The translations under genes were made by a program, and so were the position numbers. This document shows, piece after piece, positions 47,391-57,805 of a stretch of 64,000 nucleotides of DNA. Positions within the stretch are counted from its first letter, which is position 1; each line of letters starts with the position of its first letter. Origin of the DNA: Microvirga soli (GTDB taxonomy: Bacteria; Pseudomonadota; Alphaproteobacteria; Rhizobiales; Beijerinckiaceae); contig NZ_JAERQE010000018.1 of NCBI RefSeq assembly GCF_016734765.1, positions 1 to 64,000 on the forward strand, in the 5' to 3' direction. The notes under the pieces were generated by a model. The model was not told the DNA's origin. It did no database searches and was given only the letters and a program-made list of their open reading frames with translations.

Positions 47391-48161
47391 ATGAATCCGG
47401 ACCTGCAGGATCTGAAAGCGAAGGCGCTCGTCATTCATGAGCGTCTCTGCGCGGTCTATGGCTGTCCAATTCCGTATTTCCATACCCTCGATCCGGTGAG
47501 CGAGCTGATCTCCTCGCTCCTGTCGCACCGCACCCGCAACGCGGATTCCGGCCGCGCCTTCAAGGCACTGCGCGCGCGCTATCCCGATTGGCACGCGATG
47601 ATGCATGCGCCGACAGAGGAGGTCGAGGCGACGATTGAAGGCGTGACCTGGCCCGAGCAGAAGGCACCGCGCCTGCAGGCGGTGCTGCACGCCATCGAAG
47701 AACGCCATGGCAGCCTGTCGCTCGACTTCTTGAAGGATATGCCGGTCGAGGAGGCGCGGGCCTGGCTCGAGAGCATTCCGGGCATCGGCCCGAAGACGAG
47801 TGCCGCGGTGCTGTCCTTCTCGGTTTTGCGCAAAGCGGCGCTACCGGTGGACAGCCACCATCACCGGGTCGCCCAGCGCACGGCTCTCATCCCGCAATCG
47901 ACAGCCGTTGGACCATCCCATGCGGTGCTCGCCGCCCTTCTGCCGGAGGATTGGGACGCGCAACAGGTCTACGACAATCATGAAGTCATGATGCTGCATG
48001 GCCAGCGCTGCTGCTTCTTCAAGAACCCGGCCTGCGAGCGCTGCGCGGTGCTGGATCTCTGTCCGACCGGGCAGGGGAGGCTTGAGGGAAGGCGGGTTTC
48101 GCCGGTCAGATCCGAGGCTGCGTCCGACGAGTTGCGCTCCTCACGTTCCCGCGAGAGATAG
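47391..48161 (+). CDS. Endonuclease III-like DNA glycosylase
   Basis: A 256-residue HhH-GPD protein. The helix-hairpin-helix SIPGIGPKTSAAVL has the lysine expected for a bifunctional glycosylase/lyase (K135), and PVDSHHHRV carries the catalytic Asp (D154). Cysteines 208, 215, 218 and 224 form the C-x6-C-x2-C-x5-C set that binds a 4Fe-4S cluster. It probably removes oxidised pyrimidines. The ATG at 47391 is used; an in-frame ATG at 47355 lies against the preceding repeat. The genomic neighbourhood does not say whether this is the main Nth or a paralogue. Confidence 0.87.
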   Translation: MNPDLQDLKAKALVIHERLCAVYGCPIPYFHTLDPVSELISSLLSHRTRNADSGRAFKALRARYPDWHAMMHAPTEEVEATIEGVTWPEQKAPRLQAVLHAIEERHGSLSLDFLKDMPVEEARAWLESIPGIGPKTSAAVLSFSVLRKAALPVDSHHHRVAQRTALIPQSTAVGPSHAVLAALLPEDWDAQQVYDNHEVMMLHGQRCCFFKNPACERCAVLDLCPTGQGRLEGRRVSPVRSEAASDELRSSRSRER

Positions 48162-48232
48162 TCCGGAATTCCCAAAATAGGGAACGATCTTGCGTCTTTT
48201 TGCGTTCGCCTCCCAACCTCGGAGGAGATCCT

Positions 48233-48697
48233 ATGCGTAAATTCTTCATGGCTGTGGCTGCCACGGCCGCTCTTGGCGCCTTCGGTCTTGCTGCTCCGGC
48301 TTCCGCAGCCGAGACGCAGACCGCGCCGGTCAATGAACTCGTCGCCGGCATCCAGAACGGCAATGTGAACAGCGACTATGTGCAGTATCGCCGCTATTAC
48401 GGCGGCAGCCCACGTTATGTGCAGCGGCGCCATTATGTCGATCGCCGATACTACGGGGATCGTCGCTATTATGGTGACCGTCGTTACTATCGCCGTGATT
48501 ACGGCTCGGCTGCGGCTGCTGGCGCCATCGGTCTCGCCACCGGCGCCATCATCGGCGGCGCGATCGCCCAGTCGCAGGCTCAGGCCGCTCCGGTCTATGC
48601 CGGGAACGCGGCTTACTGCGCCCAGCGCTACAAGTCCTACGATCCGCGTTCGGGCACCTATCTCGGCTACGATGGCATGCGCCATCCCTGCCCATAA
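48233..48697 (+). CDS. BA14K-family exported protein with Arg/Tyr repeats
   Basis: A 154-residue protein with a clear signal peptide (FFMAVAATAALGAFGLAAPASA), a tandem region RRYYGDRRYYGDRRYYRR (about 72-92), a hydrophobic AAAGAIGLATGAIIGGAIA segment, and a C-terminal BA14K domain with two cysteines (AYCAQRYKSYDPRSGTY...HPCP). The family was named for a Brucella immunoreactive lectin-like protein; its role in free-living bacteria is unclear. A strong GGAGGAG ribosome site precedes the ATG at 48233, and a strong terminator follows. Confidence 0.88.
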   Translation: MRKFFMAVAATAALGAFGLAAPASAAETQTAPVNELVAGIQNGNVNSDYVQYRRYYGGSPRYVQRRHYVDRRYYGDRRYYGDRRYYRRDYGSAAAAGAIGLATGAIIGGAIAQSQAQAAPVYAGNAAYCAQRYKSYDPRSGTYLGYDGMRHPCP

Positions 48698-48720
48698 GCG
48701 CAACGCAGCTTAAGATGAAC

Positions 48721-48750
48721 GAAGCGGGCCAACTGGCCCGCTTCTTTTTT
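48721..48750 (+). terminator. Intrinsic terminator of the BA14K gene
   Basis: Perfect 10-bp stem GAAGCGGGCC/GGCCCGCTTC, four-base loop, then TTTTTT. It lies 23 bases past the BA14K stop codon. Confidence 0.92.
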
Positions 48751-48757
48751 GCAGAAT

Positions 48758-49108
48758 TTACTTCGCCGCAATGACGGCGATTTCGACCTTGAAGGCGGGT
48801 GTCGCGAGCTTTGCCTCGACGGTTGCGCGGGCAGGGGTGTTGCCGGGGGACACCCAGGCATCCCACACGGCGTTCATCTCCTGGAACGTGCCCATGTCGG
48901 TGATCCAGATATTGGCCATCAGGATCTTCGACTTGTCGCTGCCGGCTTCCGCCAGCAGGCTGTCGATGATCGAGAGGATTTCCTTCGTCTGCTCGGTGAC
49001 GCTCTTGCCTGCGCTCTCCTGAGCGACCTGGCCTGCGAGATAGACGGTGTTGCCGTGAACGACGGCGCCGCTCATGCGCGGGCCGGGCTTGATGCGCTGG
49101 ATCGTCAT
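48758..49108 (-). CDS. RidA-family enamine/imine deaminase
   Basis: A 116-residue member of the RidA/YjgF family. Signatures include TVYLAGQVAQ and the C-terminal TPARATVEAKLATPAFKVEIAVIA with the conserved Arg that binds the substrate carboxylate. RidA proteins destroy reactive 2-aminoacrylate formed by PLP enzymes. It is transcribed alone, facing the BA14K terminator. Confidence 0.92.
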   Translation of the reverse strand: MTIQRIKPGPRMSGAVVHGNTVYLAGQVAQESAGKSVTEQTKEILSIIDSLLAEAGSDKSKILMANIWITDMGTFQEMNAVWDAWVSPGNTPARATVEAKLATPAFKVEIAVIAAK

Positions 49109-49176
49109 GGATTGTCCTTGAGCCTCACTGGTGAAAACAAGACATGCCTTTTCGGGGGCAGGGGGCCGAAGGTCAA

Positions 49177-49225
49177 GCGCATCGTGCGCAAAAGTGGTCC
49201 CGGTTCTGCGCTCCCAACGATGCGC
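49177..49225. repeat. AAAAGTGG-type palindrome
   Basis: Outer arms GCGCATCGT/ACGATGCGC, inner arms GCGCA/TGCGC, with AAAAGTGG in the loop. The ends resemble the TGCATCG/CGATGCA arms of the palindrome in the origin region. It lies between ridA and the next gene. Confidence 0.65.
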
Positions 49226-49240
49226 TCAACAAGGAGACCA

Positions 49241-49855
49241 TCAATAAAGCGTGGTGCGCTGCCGCTCGGGCAGAGCCTTGTCGTAGGCCTCGCCGCCCGC
49301 CTCGTTGTTGGTAAGCGCCGCCAGCATCTGCCCGGCGCTCGGCAGGCTCTCGCGCGGCACGTGACGCGCCGGGTTCCACAGCTCCGAGCGCAGGATTGCG
49401 CGGGCGCATTGGAAGAACACCGAATCGACTGTGATCACGATCACAGACTTTGGCACCTTGCCGTCGACGGAAAAGCTCTCGAGCAGGTCCGGCTCGGTGG
49501 AAACCACCGCGCGCCCGTTGACCCTTAAGGTCTCGCCGACCCCGGGAATCAGGAAGAGCAGGGCGACGCTCGGGTCCTGCACGATGTTGCGCAGCGAATC
49601 GATCCGGTTGTTGCCGCGCCGGTCGGGCAGGAGCAGTGTCCTGTCGTCCCGGATGCGCACGAAGCCCGGACCGTCGCCGCGGGGGGAGCAATCGAGCCCC
49701 TCCGGCCCGCGTGTGGCGAGCGCCGCGAAGGGCGAGGCCTCGATCAGGGCACGGTATTCCGGCACGATGCGGTCCGCCTCCTTGAGGAGCGAGGCCTTGT
49801 TGACCTCGCCATAGAGCGCTTCGAGTTCGGACAGGCTGGTGATGGTGTGCGCCAT
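49241..49855 (-). CDS. PPOX-type FMN-binding flavoprotein (MSMEG_1061-like)
   Basis: A 204-residue split-barrel protein. ASPFAALATRGPEGLDCSPRGD and LLPDRRGNNRIDSLRNI are typical of a PPOX subfamily with FMN; IPGVGETLRVNGRAV and ARAILRSELW follow. The exact substrate is not known. The ATG at 49855 (MAHTITSLSEL) is used because an in-frame extension runs into the divergent cyclase gene. Confidence 0.85.
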   Translation of the reverse strand: MAHTITSLSELEALYGEVNKASLLKEADRIVPEYRALIEASPFAALATRGPEGLDCSPRGDGPGFVRIRDDRTLLLPDRRGNNRIDSLRNIVQDPSVALLFLIPGVGETLRVNGRAVVSTEPDLLESFSVDGKVPKSVIVITVDSVFFQCARAILRSELWNPARHVPRESLPSAGQMLAALTNNEAGGEAYDKALPERQRTTLY

Positions 49856-50001
49856 GATTCGGGTTCCGCCGGTGTGGCGCTTAGGAATATACGGTTCGCG
49901 GCCCGGGTCCAGGGAAGGTGATTTGACATTGGCCCGTGCGGCTGCACCTCCATAGCTTGAGCCAAACCCCTGAGAGCAGGATCGAAACCGGTCGCCCGCC
50001 C

Positions 50002-51684
50002 ATGAAGCAAACCGAGACAAGACCTGCTGCCGAGGCGGCATTAGTCGGCTCCCGCCCTCCCTGGCGGGAGATCCGCCTCGTCTCGGGCCTCGTGCTTGCA
50101 ACCTTTCTCCTCACCCATTTCGGCAATCACGCCCTGGGCCTCGTCTCCATCGACGCGATGGAAGCGGGCCGCGCCTGGTTCAACCGCTTGTGGCGCAATC
50201 CGGTCGGCACAATTCTCCTCTACGGCTCCCTGCTCCTGCACTTCCTGCTCGCCCTGCAGGCCCTCTACCGCCGCCGCACCCTGCGTATGCCTGTCCGCGA
50301 GGCGGCACAGCTGACCTTGGGCCTAAGCCTGCCTTTTCTCCTGATCGGGCATGTGACGGGAACCCGCATCGAATGGGCCCTGACCGGCCATGATTCCGGC
50401 TATCCCGAAGTGGTCAGGAGCATTTGGCTGCTGAGCCCGGAGATCGGCGCGCGTCAGGCAATCGCGCTCATCATCGCGTGGCTGCACGGCTGTCTCGGCA
50501 TCTATTTCTGGCTGCGGCCGAAACCCTGGTTTCCGGCCTACGCGCTGCTGCTCTACACGGGAGCCATTCTGGTTCCCATTCTGGCCTTGCTCGGCTTTGC
50601 GGAAGCGGGCCGGGAGATCGCCGAGGCGCCGGCGCGGTTTGCCCTGCGGGCACCACCCGCGTCCGATCTCCTGCCCCTGGTCGGCCCGAGCTTGTATGCC
50701 TTCTTCGGCGGCCTTCTGGCCCTGACGATTGCCGGCCGCATATTGCGCAGCGCCAATCTGTGGTCGCGCCGGGTCCGCATTCGCTACCCCAGCGATCAGG
50801 TCGTGACCGTGCCGGCCGGGTTCAGCGTGCTGGAGGCCAGCCGCACGGCCGGGATCCCGCACATTTCGGTCTGCGGCGGGCGCGGCCGCTGCTCCACATG
50901 CCGGGTGAGGGTGATCGACGGCCTGCAGGACCAGCCGGCGCCAACGGCCCAGGAGCGCGGGACACTGGCGCGCATCAAGGCGGGCCCCAATGTGAGGCTC
51001 GCCTGCCAGTTCAGGCCGGTCGGCGAGATCGCCGTCGTGCCGATCCTGTCCACCGGGCGCAACGGCGTGACCGCCCTGGTGCGCGGCGGCCGAGCCCAGG
51101 GGCAGGAGAGGGAGGTCGCGGTGCTGTTCTGCGACCTGCGCGGCTTCACGAGCCTCACCGAGAAGCGCCTGCCCTTCGACACGGTGTTCATCCTCAACCG
51201 CTATTTCGAGGCGGTGGGCGAGGCGGTGGAGGATGCAGGCGGCTATATCGACAAGTTCATCGGCGACGGGGTTCTGGCTCTCTTCGGCCTGCACACGACG
51301 CCTCAGGAAGCAGCCCGTCAGGCGCTCGATGCGGCGCTCAGGATCAAGGCGGGGCTCGCCCGCCTCAACGAGGATTACGCCAGCGAGTTCGAGCATCCCT
51401 TGCGCATCGCCATGAGCCTTCATGCGGGCCCGGCCATCGTGGGCCAGATGGGCTATGGCCAGGCCACCAGCCTCACAGCGGTGGGCGACACCATCAACGC
51501 GGCAAGCCGCCTGGAGGGGCTCGCCAAGGAGCTCGACGTGGAGCTGGTGATCTCCGAGGACCTCGCCACCCGGGCTGGTCTCGACCTCTCCGACCGCAAC
51601 CGCCAGATCGTCACCATCCGCGGCCGCGCGGCGCCGTTGGGCAGCTGGATCATTCCGGAGGCCGGGAGCCTGGTGCGGTCGTAA
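50002..51684 (+). CDS. Membrane redox-sensing class III nucleotide cyclase (CyaC-like)
   Basis: A 560-residue fusion. Residues 1-250 hold about six membrane helices resembling the diheme cytochrome b anchor of succinate dehydrogenase, with candidate heme-ligand His39/43, His80, His117 and His162. A 2Fe-2S ferredoxin domain (255-350) has C291, C297, C300 and C335. The class III cyclase domain (370-555) keeps metal-binding D378 and D422, base-selecting K418 and transition-state N499/R503. This layout matches CyaC of Sinorhizobium meliloti, a quinone-responsive adenylate cyclase, so cAMP is the likely product. A longer in-frame start at 49936 is possible. It stands between unrelated genes. Confidence 0.85.
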   Translation: MKQTETRPAAEAALVGSRPPWREIRLVSGLVLATFLLTHFGNHALGLVSIDAMEAGRAWFNRLWRNPVGTILLYGSLLLHFLLALQALYRRRTLRMPVREAAQLTLGLSLPFLLIGHVTGTRIEWALTGHDSGYPEVVRSIWLLSPEIGARQAIALIIAWLHGCLGIYFWLRPKPWFPAYALLLYTGAILVPILALLGFAEAGREIAEAPARFALRAPPASDLLPLVGPSLYAFFGGLLALTIAGRILRSANLWSRRVRIRYPSDQVVTVPAGFSVLEASRTAGIPHISVCGGRGRCSTCRVRVIDGLQDQPAPTAQERGTLARIKAGPNVRLACQFRPVGEIAVVPILSTGRNGVTALVRGGRAQGQEREVAVLFCDLRGFTSLTEKRLPFDTVFILNRYFEAVGEAVEDAGGYIDKFIGDGVLALFGLHTTPQEAARQALDAALRIKAGLARLNEDYASEFEHPLRIAMSLHAGPAIVGQMGYGQATSLTAVGDTINAASRLEGLAKELDVELVISEDLATRAGLDLSDRNRQIVTIRGRAAPLGSWIIPEAGSLVRS

Positions 51685-51744
51685 AGAATCGCAGGATTTG
51701 TCAAAGGCACTCCGCTTAAGGTTGGATCAACAGCCGAAAGACGG

Positions 51745-52602
51745 ATGCCCACGATGGAACAAGCCACCGCAGAGACCTACGCCAGCCGCCTCACGCGGGT
51801 CTCCTCCTACATCCACGATCATCTGGACGAGGAACTCAGCCTCGATGTGCTGGCCGGGATCGCGTGCCTGTCGCCCTATCACTGGCATCGCATCTACCAC
51901 GCCCATTTCGGCGAGACCGTTGCGGCCACCGTCCGGCGTCTGAGGTTGCAGCGGGCCGCTGCCCATCTGGCCCATACCAGCATGCCAATCACAAAAGTGG
52001 CGGAACGGGCTGGGTACGACAGTCAAGCCTCGTTCACCCGCGCCTTCAGCGCCGCCTTCGGGCTCCCTCCCGCCACCTACCGCGAGGTCGGCAGCCACTC
52101 CGTCTTCAAGGCCCCCACTCACCAAGGAGTTCTCACCATGTATGACGTTGGCATTGATACCATTTCGCCGAAGACCCTGATCGCTGTTGACCATCGCGGT
52201 CCCTACATGAACATCGGCAAGAGCTTCGATCTGCTGTTCACGACGTTGGCGCAACGGGGCCTCATTCGGCCGGACCTGCCAATGGTTGGAGTCTATCTCG
52301 ACGATCCGACGAGCGTTCCCGAGGACGAACTGAGATCGAAGGCCTGTGTTGCCGTCAATGAACCCGTGACGGTCGATGCGCCTCTCGTCAGCACGCAGGT
52401 TCGGGGCGGCGATCATGCTGTTCTGAAATATAAAGGGCCCTACGGCGACATGCATGCAGCCTATAGCTGGCTCTATGGTCAGTGGCTCCCCTCGTCCGGG
52501 CGGGAGGCCGCCGATGCGCCTGTCTTCGAAGACTATCTCAACAGCCCGCGCGATACGCCTCCCACTGAGTTGCGGACCGACATCTATCTTCCACTGAAGT
52601 AA
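51745..52602 (+). CDS. AraC-family regulator with GyrI-like effector domain
   Basis: A 285-residue Rob-type regulator. The double helix-turn-helix DNA-binding domain is N-terminal (about 14-115; LSLDVLAGIACLSPYHWHRIYHAHFG and AERAGYDSQASFTRAFSAAFG). A GyrI-like domain follows (YDVGIDTISPKTLIAVDHRG; LKYKGPYGDMHAAYSWLYGQW) that binds small hydrophobic or cationic molecules. Such regulators often control drug efflux. It follows the cyclase after 60 bases and ends at a shared terminator. Confidence 0.93.
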   Translation: MPTMEQATAETYASRLTRVSSYIHDHLDEELSLDVLAGIACLSPYHWHRIYHAHFGETVAATVRRLRLQRAAAHLAHTSMPITKVAERAGYDSQASFTRAFSAAFGLPPATYREVGSHSVFKAPTHQGVLTMYDVGIDTISPKTLIAVDHRGPYMNIGKSFDLLFTTLAQRGLIRPDLPMVGVYLDDPTSVPEDELRSKACVAVNEPVTVDAPLVSTQVRGGDHAVLKYKGPYGDMHAAYSWLYGQWLPSSGREAADAPVFEDYLNSPRDTPPTELRTDIYLPLK

Positions 52603-52623
52603 AGTCTTTCATGGAGCCAAAGA

Positions 52624-52652
52624 AAAAGGCGCGGTTCAAAACCGCGCCTTTT
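52624..52652. terminator. Bidirectional terminator between the AraC gene and pnp
   Basis: Stem GGCGCGGTT/AACCGCGCC with AAAA before and TTTT after. It is symmetric and serves both converging genes. Confidence 0.9.
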
Positions 52653-52675
52653 GTTATTCGTCAGGCTTACCGATC

Positions 52676-54850
<2,175 letters not shown>

Positions 54851-55030
54851 GCTTTTTCGTCTTTCATGACAGCAGGAGCGGGGGCTCGATGCCATGAGCA
54901 AGACGGCAAGAGACTTGCGAGATACGGCTTAAGGCCGCGCCATCAAGTCCCTTGCGATCCTGCCATGGTCATCGCGTCAACCGCCTCCTCAGAGGACACC
55001 GGGACCTCGTGGTCTGAACCGGTGTAGAAA

Positions 55031-55055
55031 CCGTCCGGAGCCGGGCTCCGGACGG
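55031..55055 (-). terminator. Hairpin between rpsO and pnp
   Basis: A perfect 12-bp stem CCGTCCGGAGCC/GGCTCCGGACGG with a one-base centre, followed on the minus strand by TTTCTAC. It is either the rpsO terminator or the RNase III processing hairpin of the pnp leader. Confidence 0.7.
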
Positions 55056-55072
55056 AAGTCTTTTGAAGAAGC

Positions 55073-55342
55073 TTAGCGGCGGATGCCGAGCTTCTCGATC
55101 AGCGTGCGGTAGCGGCTCTCGTCCTTCTTCTTCAGATAGTCGAGAAGCGAACGGCGCGACGACACCATCTTCAGGAGGCCACGACGGGAGTGGTTGTCCT
55201 TGTTGTGGCTCTTGAAGTGACCGGTCAGGTTGTTGATCCGCTCGGTCAGAATAGCGACCTGCACCTCGGGGGAGCCGGTATCGCCAGCCTTCTGGGCGAA
55301 TTCCTTTACAAGCGCGTTCTTGCGCTCAGCCGTAATCGACAT
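55073..55342 (-). CDS. rpsO: 30S ribosomal protein S15
   Basis: An 89-residue ribosomal protein binding the central domain of 16S rRNA. The sequence [40 protein letters not shown] and [20 protein letters not shown] is diagnostic. It precedes pnp as in most proteobacteria, and in many species S15 represses its own translation through a leader fold. Confidence 0.98.
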   Translation of the reverse strand: MSITAERKNALVKEFAQKAGDTGSPEVQVAILTERINNLTGHFKSHNKDNHSRRGLLKMVSSRRSLLDYLKKKDESRYRTLIEKLGIRR

Positions 55343-55638
55343 CGTGTGTCCTTTCAGGTTGGTTTTATAAGGAGACCTTGGCCTTCAGGGCTTCGGGTCC
55401 GGGGCATCCGGAAGGGCCGGGCCGGGATGTCGTCCAGCGCGGTCCGAACTCGGACGCGTCTTTCGGGGCATGACCCTCGAAAAGATGGCGCACCATACAC
55501 GAAATGCCGTGAAGTGCCAGAGAAATCGTTTTTCCCAAGCGGAGCAATAAGATGCGCCGATTCGGCTATTCCTGGCGGAACAAGTTTTCCAGGTCACGGT
55601 TGGTGAACAGGACACCCCCAAGATAGGAAATCAGCATC

Positions 55639-56181
55639 ATGACTGCCACGACTGGCATGGCCGACCTTACGTCATCTGAAGACATTCGGAACATCTTCAT
55701 CACCGGCCTCGAAAACGCCCACGCCCTTGAGAAGCAGGCTATTCAGCTCATGGAGCGGCAGGTCGAGCGGTTCGAGAATTATCCGGAAATGTCGGACCTT
55801 CTGCGCCGGCACATCGTGGAAACCGAAGGCCAGATCCGCCGCCTCGACGAGGCCCTGCACAGCTTCGGTGCCGATCGCTCGATCCTGAAGGATATGGCCA
55901 CCCAGTTCATGGCCAATCTGGCGGCGGCCGGCCACATGCCGATGGCCGACGAGGTTCTGAAGAACACCTTCGCCAATCACGCCTTCGAGAATTTCGAGAT
56001 TGCGTCCTACAAGTCCCTGATCGCCATGGCTGAAGCCTCTGGAAACCAGAAGTTCATTCCGGCTCTTCAGGAGAGCCTGCGTGAAGAGGAAAAGACCGCC
56101 CAGGCGGTTTACGACATGATCGTGCCGATCACCCAGAAGTTCCTGTCGCGCTCGGCGCAGGGGCTGAAGGCCGACCGGTAA
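55639..56181 (+). CDS. Ferritin-like DUF892 (YciE-type) protein
   Basis: A 180-residue four-helix bundle of the YciE/DUF892 family. Features include SEDIRNIFITGLENAHALEKQ and the paired carboxylate motifs RRHIVETEGQIRRLDEAL and ALQESLREEEKTAQAVYDM that suggest a di-iron site. Family members are stress-induced. It lies between the oppositely oriented rpsO and truB. The 296 bases upstream contain no recognisable gene. Confidence 0.9.
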   Translation: MTATTGMADLTSSEDIRNIFITGLENAHALEKQAIQLMERQVERFENYPEMSDLLRRHIVETEGQIRRLDEALHSFGADRSILKDMATQFMANLAAAGHMPMADEVLKNTFANHAFENFEIASYKSLIAMAEASGNQKFIPALQESLREEEKTAQAVYDMIVPITQKFLSRSAQGLKADR

Positions 56182-56195
56182 AGTCCGATGCGGTC

Positions 56196-56289
56196 ATCCC
56201 GGATGGCGCAAGCCGATCCGGGATCGTGGGACGAGACTGGCACTGTATTCGTAAAACGATCCCGGGTTCCGCTGACGCGGCCCCGGGAT
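56196..56289. repeat. Two intergenic palindromes between the DUF892 gene and truB
   Basis: The first, 56196-56224, has arms ATCCCGGAT/ATCCGGGAT. The second, 56259-56289, has arms ATCCCGGG/CCCGGGGAT-like with CCGC/GCGG inside. They separate converging genes and resemble the other dispersed palindromes. Confidence 0.6.
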
Positions 56290-56297
56290 AACGCATG

Positions 56298-57218
56298 TCA
56301 GACACCCAGGTTGAACACCCGGTGCGGCACGAGTTCGCCGCGTTCCACGTCGCCCACGGCGATGAGCACGCCGTTGCAGGTGGCGTAGACCTTCCCCGAC
56401 AGGGGCGCCTCGCGCCCGCGCAGGATGATGGACTGGCCGCGCATCAGGCGCCCGGCCATGTCGCGGCTCACCGCGATCGACGGGATCTCGCTGAGCGCCG
56501 TTTCCACGGGCCGCAGGGCCGCCGGGTCGGTGGCGACATCATCCACGGTCACAGCATCGTGCTCCGTGAAGGGGCCGACGCGGGTGCGCCTGAGCGCCGC
56601 GATGTGGCCCAGGCAGCCGAGGGTCCGGCCCAGATCGCGGGCGATGGCCCGCACATAGGTGCCCTTGCCGCAATCAGCCTCGATGATCGAGCGGTTGCCG
56701 TCGTGATGCACGAGCGCAAGCCGGTCGATCTCCACGGTGCGCGCCTGCAGCTCCACCACCTCGCCGTCGCGGGCAAGGTCATAGGCGCGCTCGCCGGCGA
56801 TCTTGATGGCGGAAAAGCGCGGCGGCACCTGCTGCACCTGACCGGTGAAGCGGGGCAGAAGCGCCTCGATGTCGGCTGGATCGGGCAGCCTGTCGGTCCG
56901 CTCGACGATTTCGCCCTCGGTGTCGTCCGTATTCGTTTCCGCACCCCAGGCCACGGTGAACACGTAGGATTTGCGCCCGTCCATGACGAAGGGCACGGTC
57001 TTGGTGGCCTCGCCCAGCGCGATCGGCAGGATGCCTGAAGCGAGCGGATCGAGGGTGCCGGCGTGCCCGGCCTTCTTGGCCGAGAGGCCGCGCTTGACCA
57101 CCGCGACCGCATGGGTCGAGGTCATGCCGACGCCCTTGTCGAGGATGATCCAGCCATTGACGTCGCGCTTCTTCGGTCGGTCCCCGTGGGGCCTCCGCTG
57201 CGGGCGTTCTTCGCTCAT
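56298..57218 (-). CDS. truB: tRNA pseudouridine-55 synthase
   Basis: A 306-residue TruB that makes pseudouridine 55 in the tRNA T-loop. It has [20 protein letters not shown], the catalytic [15 protein letters not shown] with the nucleophilic Asp, and a C-terminal PUA-like region. It overlaps rbfA by 4 bases and closes the rimP-nusA-infB operon. Confidence 0.97.
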   Translation of the reverse strand: MSEERPQRRPHGDRPKKRDVNGWIILDKGVGMTSTHAVAVVKRGLSAKKAGHAGTLDPLASGILPIALGEATKTVPFVMDGRKSYVFTVAWGAETNTDDTEGEIVERTDRLPDPADIEALLPRFTGQVQQVPPRFSAIKIAGERAYDLARDGEVVELQARTVEIDRLALVHHDGNRSIIEADCGKGTYVRAIARDLGRTLGCLGHIAALRRTRVGPFTEHDAVTVDDVATDPAALRPVETALSEIPSIAVSRDMAGRLMRGQSIILRGREAPLSGKVYATCNGVLIAVGDVERGELVPHRVFNLGV

Positions 57219-57652
57219 GAACCCTGCTCGTCGTTCTCGTCGTCGGACACGGCGGGGCCGGCCCTGCCCGTATCGCGGGCCACCCGCTCGGTGCGCAGGA
57301 GCGCGTCGATGCGGGCCGCCTCGTCGAAGCTCTCGTCGCGGCGGAAGCGCAGGTCGGGGGCGAATTTCAGGTTCACCCGGCGGGCTACCTCCTGGCGCAG
57401 GTGCTTCTTGTTTTTCTCGAGCGCTTTCAGCACCGCGTCCTCATCCTTGCCGCCCAGCGGCATGATGTAGGCGGTGGCGAGCTTGAGATCCGGCGACATG
57501 CGCACTTCGGGAATCGTGATGACATTCCGCGTCAGCACGTCATCCTGAAGATCGCCGCGGGAGAGAACTTCTGCGAGCGCATGGCGAATAAGCTCGGCCA
57601 CGCGCTGCTGGCGCTGGGAGGGTCCAGTGGTTTGTTCGAAACGTTTGGCCAT
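57215..57652 (-). CDS. rbfA: Ribosome-binding factor A
   Basis: A 145-residue KH-fold factor required for 30S maturation. Conserved segments are [28 protein letters not shown] and [21 protein letters not shown]. The start at 57652 (MAKRFEQTT) replaces a longer in-frame ORF. It is upstream of truB by overlap, and 153 bases downstream of infB; a palindrome lies in that gap. Confidence 0.96.
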   Translation of the reverse strand: MAKRFEQTTGPSQRQQRVAELIRHALAEVLSRGDLQDDVLTRNVITIPEVRMSPDLKLATAYIMPLGGKDEDAVLKALEKNKKHLRQEVARRVNLKFAPDLRFRRDESFDEAARIDALLRTERVARDTGRAGPAVSDDENDEQGS

Positions 57653-57746
57653 TGTTGAATCTCCGGGGTTGGACCGGACCATTGCGAGAGAGGTGGCCGG
57701 ATCAACCGACCTTTCGCGAGGGTAAACTTGCGTGCCTCAAAGCGAG

Positions 57747-57769
57747 ATCACCGGGACAAGCCCGGTGAT
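57747..57769. repeat. Palindrome between infB and rbfA
   Basis: Arms ATCACCGGG/CCCGGTGAT with ACAAG loop, almost identical to the hairpin at 1225-1247. It lies inside the rimP-truB transcription unit. Confidence 0.7.
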
Positions 57770-57805
57770 GACGCAATGTTCAGGGACTAAAAGGAGCGAA
57801 GCGGC

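Noticed and set aside
48449-48500. Short tandem repeats possibly a CRISPR remnant
   Set aside because: They are in-frame Arg/Tyr codon repeats of the BA14K protein, with no spacers.
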